This document shows, piece after piece, positions 32,033 through 38,763 of a stretch of 64,000 nucleotides of DNA. A program made the translations under genes and the position numbers. The stretch comes from Pseudopyrenochaeta lycopersici (Eukaryota > Ascomycota > Dothideomycetes > Pleosporales > Pseudopyrenochaetaceae). The notes beneath the pieces were generated by a model that did not search any database, was not told where the DNA came from, and saw only the letters and a list, made by a program, of their open reading frames with translations. The stretch is taken from NCBI GenBank assembly GCA_003313425.1, contig NHZP01000023.1:1-64000 (forward strand), read 5' to 3'. Each line of letters starts with the position of its first letter. The stretch's first letter is position 1.

Positions 32033-32084
32033 ACCACTTGACAACTTTCTAGTGAAAGGAATCATATATAGCACAAGAAAGTTG
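32033..32084. repeat. Cassette site 21, short form
   Basis: Complete 38-bp site (32033-32070) with second arm CACAAGAAAGTTG. Left flank equals that of site 2 and right flank does not: the U1/U20 identity ends here. Confidence 0.95.
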
Positions 32085-32388
32085 AGAGAATGGGCCCGTG
32101 CCCAAAAACGACCCATGTCTGCGCTCCCCGCGCCACAGCTAACGTGACCCTGCGTGACTGTCAGCCACACACAAAATGGACTTACGCATTTTTTCTTCAG
32201 ATTTGATGTTCCATCCTAAGGGTTCACACCCTTACTATATACCATAGTACATAACCACCATCCATACCTGAAAACAAAAATTAGCTACCGCCAACTACTA
32301 CCACAAATTAATTGTTTCATGTAGAGTCTGTCCGACAGAAATCGTGCACCTATCATGCTTGACAATAATAGTCCATACTAAACAATAC

Positions 32389-33258
32389 TTAACTGAGCAA
32401 CTCGTCTACAGAGTACTTACTAAGTGCACCCTCGAGAGGCGAGATAGAATTGAGCGCAGTATACGGGCATGTAAGCCAGTCAAGCGCCAACGGTTCTACG
32501 ATTCCAACCGCATCGCTGTACCCAGAAAACCAGCCATCTGGACCGCATGGGAATGGCCCACTAAACATGTCCCATCTCGTGAAACGTTGCTGATTAGAAC
32601 GTAACGACAAACAGGACAAACAATGCTCTCGCAATTTGCACCCGCACCCAACGCTACTGGAAAATCGCCCTTGATCAAGTGCGTCAAAGAGCGTATCGAC
32701 CTCCTCCGCCTGCACGTGATCTCTCCCATGTGTATACACACAGGGCAATACGCTTTCGATGAACACCTCCAGTGTTTCCGAGCAAAGACGTGCAAATGCA
32801 ACCATGCTCCGCATCTGATTGTACTGTCCTACAACGTCTGCTTTCCAAACAAGAAATGCCATCGGGGCATTATCGGCAGAAGTACAACTTCCAAAATAAC
32901 ACCCACACACATTGGGCGCAGAACACTGGCGAGGAGCCTGCCCGCTCTCCTTGGTCAGGCATACCTCCAGCGCGCCATCCGGCTGTAGGTGAAACGTAAG
33001 AGACACGCGTTGCTTCACCAACACTACCACTCCGTCAGTTGCAGCCCCCAACTGTTGAAAGATAGACAGAGAGAAAAGCCTACTGTCCATGTGGCTCCGC
33101 AAACAATCTAAATCAGATGCACTCCATGTAACAAATTCTCCTAACTTGCCTTCTACAAGGCAGTCGATCCCCGACAGAGCAAGCTCGAGCTGTACGCTAC
33201 CTACACGGCCATCACAATCCGTACGAATATGCCCTCCGGTTGACGACACCATCGTCAT
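32389..33258 (-). CDS. U21: WWLTKESG-family protein in the telomere-proximal cassette
   Basis: Exon 1 is 33258-33084 (in-frame Met also at 33252), the intron 33083-33024 (60 nt, GTAGGC donor, branch CTGAC, GTAG acceptor) and exon 2 33023-32389; 269 aa. Exon 1 differs from the PFxGT type. Exon 2 has LVKQRVSLTF, EVCLTKESGQAPRQC (signature Trp-Trp replaced by Val-Cys), FLVWKADV, FARLCSETLEVF, CGCKLREHCLSC and WFSGYSDAVG. A stretch matching exon 2 of U3 (EEVDTLFDALDQGRFSSSVG) is identical in both proteins, which points to local gene conversion. Confidence 0.68.
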   Translation of the reverse strand: MTMVSSTGGHIRTDCDGRVGSVQLELALSGIDCLVEGKLGEFVTWSASDLDCLRSHMDSRLFSLSIFQQLGAATDGVVVLVKQRVSLTFHLQPDGALEVCLTKESGQAPRQCSAPNVCGCYFGSCTSADNAPMAFLVWKADVVGQYNQMRSMVAFARLCSETLEVFIESVLPCVYTHGRDHVQAEEVDTLFDALDQGRFSSSVGCGCKLREHCLSCLSLRSNQQRFTRWDMFSGPFPCGPDGWFSGYSDAVGIVEPLALDWLTCPYTALNSISPLEGALSKYSVDELLS

Positions 33259-33310
33259 TTAGAGTGAGCTGGAACACACTCCGTAAATGAGGCAGAGGGC
33301 CCCCCCCCCC

Positions 33311-33403
33311 TCTTATACATCCAGCTCTTGAACCATGCCAAGACCACTAGTCCCTAATGAGCAACCTAATGCACATTCCATGCGTCTATAGCTATAGACC
33401 AAT
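33311..33403 (-). promoter_or_regulatory. U21 promoter
   Basis: TATA-like TCTTATACAT at about 33311-33320, preceded by a 10-base C run, and CCAAT at 33399-33403 beside CTATAG-CTATAG. Confidence 0.5.
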
Positions 33404-33607
33404 CAGACAACTGATTGAGAGAGTAGCGAGGGCAGGGGTGCTCCTCACGTGCAAAGCAGCGTCATCTGACCCGCGACGTCCGTGCTCTGCTCTGCTTACA
33501 GGGGCTCTTGCCTCTAGTCTCCAAGGAGCCTAACGCTTCGCTACTCCCTCCAGTCGTAGGCAACGCATACGTGTAAAGTGTCTAGGATCAGAAGCGCAAG
33601 GCTCCTG

Positions 33608-33636
33608 ACCACTTGACAACTTTCTAGTGAAAGGAA
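33608..33636. repeat. Cassette site 22, truncated at the telomere junction
   Basis: The first 29 bases of the site are perfect, up to AAAGGAA. ATCATATATA and the second arm are then replaced by CCCTAACCCTAA. The break lies in the loop between the two stem arms. Confidence 0.95.
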
Positions 33637-33648
33637 CCCTAACCCTAA
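33635..33648. repeat. Telomeric repeat remnant
   Basis: AACCCTAACCCTAA, two units, oriented as at a left chromosome end whose chromosome extends to the right. The cassette array therefore lies outside the telomere. AA is shared with the cassette site. Confidence 0.85.
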
Positions 33649-35805
33649 TCCACCCCCAAACCCCCTCCCCCTTCTCTTTTCTACCTCCTTTTCACTCTTT
33701 TACACTCTTTTAAACCCCCTTCCTCCAAAACACTTCCCTTTACTTTACCTCTCTTTCTTCTAAACCCCTAAACCTCTCTAACTCCCTCTACTTCCACCTA
33801 CTTAACTACTCTCTTCTTAACTCTTCTTACTCCTTCCTCTCCTCCCCTTCTTCTTCTCTCACTTTACTACTCTCTACCTTTCTCTCAAAACCCTAACCCT
33901 CTCTCTCTCTCAAAACCCTAACCCTCTCTCTCTCTCAAAACCCTAACCCTCTCTTTCTCTCAAAACCCTAACCCTCTCTCTCTCTCAAAACCCTAACCCT
34001 CTCTCTCTCTCAAAACCCTAACCCTTACCCTTACCCTTACTCTTACTCTCCCTCACCCTTACCCTCTCTCTCCCTTACCCTCACTCTCCCTTACCCTCAC
34101 TCTCCCTTACCCTCTACCTCTCTCTTACCCTTACCCTTACCCTCCCTCTCCCTCTCCCTTACCCTTACTCTTACTCTCCCTCACCCTTACCCTCACCCTC
34201 CCTCTCCCTCACCCTCTACCTCTCCCTTACCCTCACTCCCCCTTACCCTCACCCTTACTCTTACTCTCCCTCTCCCTTACCCTCACCCTCCCTCTCCCTT
34301 ACCCTTACTCTCTCTTACCCTCACTCTCCCTCACCCTCTACCTCTCCCTTACCCTCACCCTTACCCTTACCCTTACCCTCACTCTCCTTCTCTCTTACCC
34401 TCACTCTTACTCCCCTCACCCTCTACCTCTCTCTTACTCTCCCTCATCCTTACCCTTACCCTCTCCCTCTTTCTTTCTCCCTCCCTTTCCTACTTTTTAC
34501 TCTTACTTCTACCTTTCTAACAAAACTCTCTTCTCTTTTTCTTTACTTCTTCTACTTTTTTTCCTTACTCTTATCCTTTCTTCTCTTCTTTACTTTACTC
34601 TACTCTTCTTTTTCAAAAAAAAACTCCTCTTTTCTTCTACTTTCTCTCTTTAACTCTCTCTTTTTCCCCTACTCTCTTTCTCTTAAAACCCTAACCCTTT
34701 CCTCCTCCAAAACCCTAACCCTCTCCTCCTCCAAAACCCTAACCCTCTCCCTCTTTTCCTTTCTCCCACCCTCACTACCTTCTTTCTCAACCCTTTACTA
34801 CTCTTCTAACTTCACACCTACCTCTCCTACACCTTCAACTCCCTTTTAACTCTACTACAACCCCTTCTTTTTTTACCCTTTTCTCTCTTTTACTCCTCTC
34901 CTCTACTACCTAACTCCCCCCCTCTCTTTTACCTCTCTTTCTTACCTTTTACCTCCCCTCTTTTTCTTTACCCCTACTTCCAACTCTTTACACCTTACCT
35001 TACTTGCTCACCCTCTCTTTCCTACTCTTTACCCTTTTCTTCTCCTTCCTCCCCCTCTCCTTCTTCTCCTTCCCATTCTTCTCCTTCTTCTCTACAACTC
35101 CTTCCTTTACCTTAAACTTAAACTTCTCTCTTCTTACAACTCTAACCTCCTCTTTCTCTTACAACCCTAACCCTCCCTTTCTTACTCTACTACACTCTTA
35201 CTCCTTTTAACCTCTCCCTCTCTTCCTTACTCTTTTCTTCCTTTTTAACTCTCCCTTTTACTTCTTAACAACCCTTTTCTTCCACCTCCTCTTCTCTTCC
35301 TCAACTTTTTTCTTTTCTTTTTTACTTACTTTCCTCTTTTCTTCTTTTCTTCTTTTTACTCTTTTTCCTACTACCTTTACAACTTTACCTCTCTACTTTT
35401 TTTTTCCTCCTACTTTTCTTTACTTATTTTTTCACACTTCTACATACTCTCTACTCTCTTCTTTTTACAACCTACCTTCCTTTCTAAACTTCTTTTACTT
35501 TTTCTCTACCTCTTCTTCTAACTATTACCTTCCCTTTTTCCTCTACTTTTACCCTTCTTTTCTCTTTTTTAACTAACCCCCTTAACCTTTCCTACAACTC
35601 TAACCCTCTCCCTTACACTTTCTTCCCCCTTTTACTCTTTCCCTGCCTTTCTTACTACTCTAACCCTTCTCAACCCCTACATCCCTTTACTTCTACTTTC
35701 TCTCCTCTACTCTTTACTCCTAACTCCTACCTCTCTTTTCTTTTCCTACTCTTCTTAAACCTCTACTTTTCCGCCTGTTTACCTCTCTTCCCTTACACTC
35801 TCTCC

Positions 35806-35807
<2 letters not shown>

Positions 35808-35837
<30 letters not shown>

Positions 35838-35852
35838 CTTCTTCTTCTTCTT

Positions 35853-35883
<31 letters not shown>
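35808..35883. repeat. (CTT)n microsatellite
   Basis: About 25 uninterrupted CTT units. Confidence 0.95.
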
Positions 35884-35886
<3 letters not shown>

Positions 35887-35917
35887 CTGCCTTTTACTTC
35901 TACAACCCCAACTCTCC

Positions 35918-35985
35918 CAACTTCTACTCTCTCCCAACTTCTACTCTCTCCCAACTTCTACTCTCTCCCAACTTCTACTCTCTCC
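35918..35985. repeat. 17-bp tandem repeat
   Basis: Four copies of CAACTTCTACTCTCTCC. Confidence 0.9.
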
Positions 35986-37619
35986 CTCCTTTCTTAAAAA
36001 ACTAACCCTTCTTTTTCTTCTCTTTCTTTACTCTTTCCTTACTACCTTACTTTCTCTAAACACCTTACTTTTTCCTCATCCTTTTTCTACTCTTCTTTCT
36101 ACTATTTAACTTCTCTCTCCCTCTCTCTAACCCCTTTCCCTTACTTCTCTCAAAACCTTAACCCTCTCCTTCTTCCAAAACCCTAACCCTCTCCCCCTCC
36201 CTCACCCTCACTCTTACTCACCCTCACCCTCACTATTACTCTCCCTCACCCTTACTCTTACTCTCCCTCACCCTCTACTCTCTTTCTTTCTCCTCTCTTT
36301 CCTACCCTTTACTCCTACTTCTATCCTCCTTCTCCCTTTTCTATCTAACAAAACTCTCTTCTCTTTTTAAACTCTTTCTCTCTTAAACTAACCCTTCTCC
36401 ATTTCTACTTTTTTTTTACTCTTCTCTCTTTTCTCCTTTACTTTACTATACACTTCTTTTTACCTTCTCTCTTTAACTTACTCCTTTTCCCCTACACTCT
36501 ACTTTTCCCTACTTTTCCCTCTCTAAACCTTACTCTCTTTCTCTCAAAACCATAACCCTCTCTTTTTTTACCCTCTCCCTCTCCCTTACTCTCTTCTCAA
36601 ACCATAACCCTCTTTTCTTCTATTTACTCTTTTCTTACTAAACTTATCCTTTTACTCTTTCCTCTTTTTCCTTCTCCTTTTTTTACTCTTCTCTTACTCT
36701 TCTTTTCTCTTTTTTCTACGACTTTTACAACTTTACCCCTCTACTTTTCTTTACTTTCTCTCTCACACTTGCACCTACTCTCTACTTACTTTTTTCCTTC
36801 CTCTTCTCTTCTTCTCTACTCTACTTTCTCTACTCTCTCCTTTTTACAACTTACCTCCCTTGTTAAACTTCTTTTACTTTCTCTCTACTTCTCCTTCTAA
36901 CTCTTACCTTCCCTTTTCCCTCTACTTTTAACCTTCTTTTCTCTTTCCTGCGACTCTTTTTCTTTTCTCTTTTTTCTCTTTCAACTTACCTTCTTATCCT
37001 TTCCTACAACTCTAACTCTTTTAACCTTCCAAACCCTTACTCTTACACTCTCTCAACCTCTTTCCCCTCTTCTAACACTTACTACCTTTTCTTTCCTCCT
37101 CTTCTTCTCTTTTCTTCTCTTTAACCTTCCCCCTTACCTCTTTCTTTCAACTCTAACCCTCTCCCTCTCCCTTACTCTCTTCTTTCTTTATAACCCTCTT
37201 TTAACTACTAAACTACTCTTTTCTTCTACTTACTCTTACCCTTTTTGCCTTTCTTCTTTTCTTACCAAACTAACTCGTTTTACCACTTTACCCTTTCCTT
37301 CTTCTATTTTTACTCTTATCTTACTCTTCTTTTCTCTTCTTTCTCTTCTTCTCTTTTCTCCTACTCTACTTTCTCTACTCTCTCTACCTTCTCCTGTTTT
37401 CTCTACTTACCTCCCTTTCACAACTTTTTTAACTTCATCTTTACCTGTCCTCCCAACTCTCACCGCCCTTTTCTCTTCTCTACAACTCTCTTCTCCCTTT
37501 TTTTCGCTTTTAACATTCCCCTTTACCTCTTTCCTACCACTCTAACCTTCTCTTTACCTCTAAAACCCTAATCCTCATTTCTTCGCCTTCTTCCCCTGCA
37601 ATCTACTTTATTAAAACAT

Positions 37620-38763
37620 TATACTTTTTCCTAATCTGCCTTACTTTAAAACCTAAACCTTCTTTTACTAATATAATCCAAACTCTTCTTTCTACTTTAT
37701 ATCCTTACCAACCCGCTGTGTTCGGCTTCTTTTCCTGCACGGACGGGCTCACCGCCTAACCCTTCATTTCTCCTACACCGGACGGTTTCCCCTCTTCTTC
37801 TCCTTTCCTCTTACACTAACCGGCTACCTGCCTTGTTCGTCTTCTCTACGGGCCTCTTCTCTACGGCTACAACATACTACTGAACGGGTCGGGGCTACCT
37901 TTCTGATTTCGGTTCCGGCCCGAACGGAACTTTACTATTCCTTACTACTCCCAAATTCTGTCCCTGACGGCGCCGGAACTCCTCCTACCTGCACCTAACG
38001 TCTACCTACTGTCCGCCCACTCTCTACCTTCTTACCTTGCTTCTGCAACCCTTTCTTGCCCTCCATCCTTGCTGCCCTCTCCACCCTACCTTACTTACCC
38101 CTGTTTTTTATATCGCTTTGTTGCCCGTAACTTCCGCCCCTGCTGGGGCCGGAACTTACCCTACCTTTTACGCCTCCCCTTCTATTACACCCTACGGGTT
38201 TCCTCTGCCCTTCGGGTTCGGGTACCCCTTCTCTCCCTCTTTCCCCTCCTTTCTTCTTATGACACCTTACGGGCCCAAACCCCCATCCCTCTGTTACGCT
38301 CCGCGTTCTGCACCGGACGGGTTACCTCTCCCCTGGGATTCTTATACGGGCATTCCCCTCCTCTCCTTTAAATCTCTTTCCCTCCCTTCATTCAACTCTT
38401 CAAATCTCTCTCCCTCCCTTATTTAACTACTCCATACAATCCTTGTACGGACGTCCAACTTCTCCTGTAAATTCTTATACGGGCATCCCACTTCTCTCTG
38501 CAATCCTTGTACGAACATCTACCTTCTCCCCTAAATCCTTGTACGGGCTTCCCTCTACTCCCCTGCAAATTCTTGTACGGGTGTTTACGTCTTCCCTGGG
38601 ATTATTGTACGGGCATTAACCCCAACTCTTATCAAATAACTATCAAAAACACTCCTTACACCCTTACAAACCCTGTACTGCTACTGCCTCTATTACGTTA
38701 TACTGTACTGTTTTGAAAATGTCACTCCGGATCCCACTGGGGTCTCATGCCACTCACGTGACC
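37620..38763. repeat. Subtelomeric TACGGGC minisatellite and unique spacer
   Basis: Base composition becomes balanced near 37700. From about 38335 to 38620, imperfect 45-50 bp units recur, marked by CTTGTACGGGC or CTTATACGGGC and a pyrimidine tract. No convincing gene. It lies just downstream of the helicase stop. Confidence 0.6.

Larger units (their letters stand above)
1..33636 (-). other. Array of equal-length single-gene cassettes (U0-U21)
   Basis: Twenty-two copies of one 38-bp site, the last truncated, divide this stretch into 21 complete modules. Spacing between successive sites is 1589, 1577, 1583, 1573, 1597, 1578, 1582, 1577, 1577, 1584, 1573, 1577, 1591, 1566, 1583, 1582, 1571, 1577, 1592, 1591 and 1575 bp. 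Reading the minus strand, each module runs: site, hairpins, GTCANNTGAC palindrome, CCAAT box, CTATG-NN-CATAG palindrome, CTAGGGACTAG, TCTTGGC, TATA box, GGAGTG leader, gene, AT-rich spacer, AAATTGG/CCAATTT hairpin, GC-rich hairpins, then the inverted arm of the next site. The plus strand is visibly A- and C-rich throughout. I recognise no replication, capsid or recombinase gene. It could be a minicircle or virus concatemer, or an integron-like host array. Confidence 0.9.
33649..37620. repeat. G-depleted degenerate telomere-like subtelomeric DNA
   Basis: About 4 kb whose plus strand has almost no G. It contains scattered CCCTAACCC units, six AAAACCCTAACCCTCTCTCT-type repeats (about 33886-34025), CCCTTA/CCCTCA arrays (34020-34460), and further AAACCCTAACCC islands near 34690-34745 and 36175-36190. 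Long ORFs here are low-complexity artefacts. Confidence 0.85.

Noticed and set aside
413..33608. Recurrent minus-strand ORFs reading MIPFTRKLSSG across each site
   Set aside because: They are translations of the invariant 38-bp site, start at different codons and have no conserved frame beyond the site.
413..33636. Direct repeats suggesting a CRISPR array
   Set aside because: Repeats are 38 bp but about 1.58 kb apart with a gene in each interval, and the DNA is eukaryotic (introns, TATA/CCAAT).
413..33636. Polydnavirus, nanovirus or geminivirus identity
   Set aside because: The layout is reminiscent (equal segments with a common stem-loop), but no diagnostic gene or nonanucleotide is present, so I name no virus group.
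33600..33700. Certain assembly artefact at the junction
   Set aside because: Not provable from one sequence; the precise break inside the site loop also fits a biological event, so I keep it as an open alternative.
35004..37571. ORFs of 68-108 codons in the pyrimidine tract
   Set aside because: They are Phe/Leu/Ser/Thr low-complexity products of G-free sequence without starts in context or domains.
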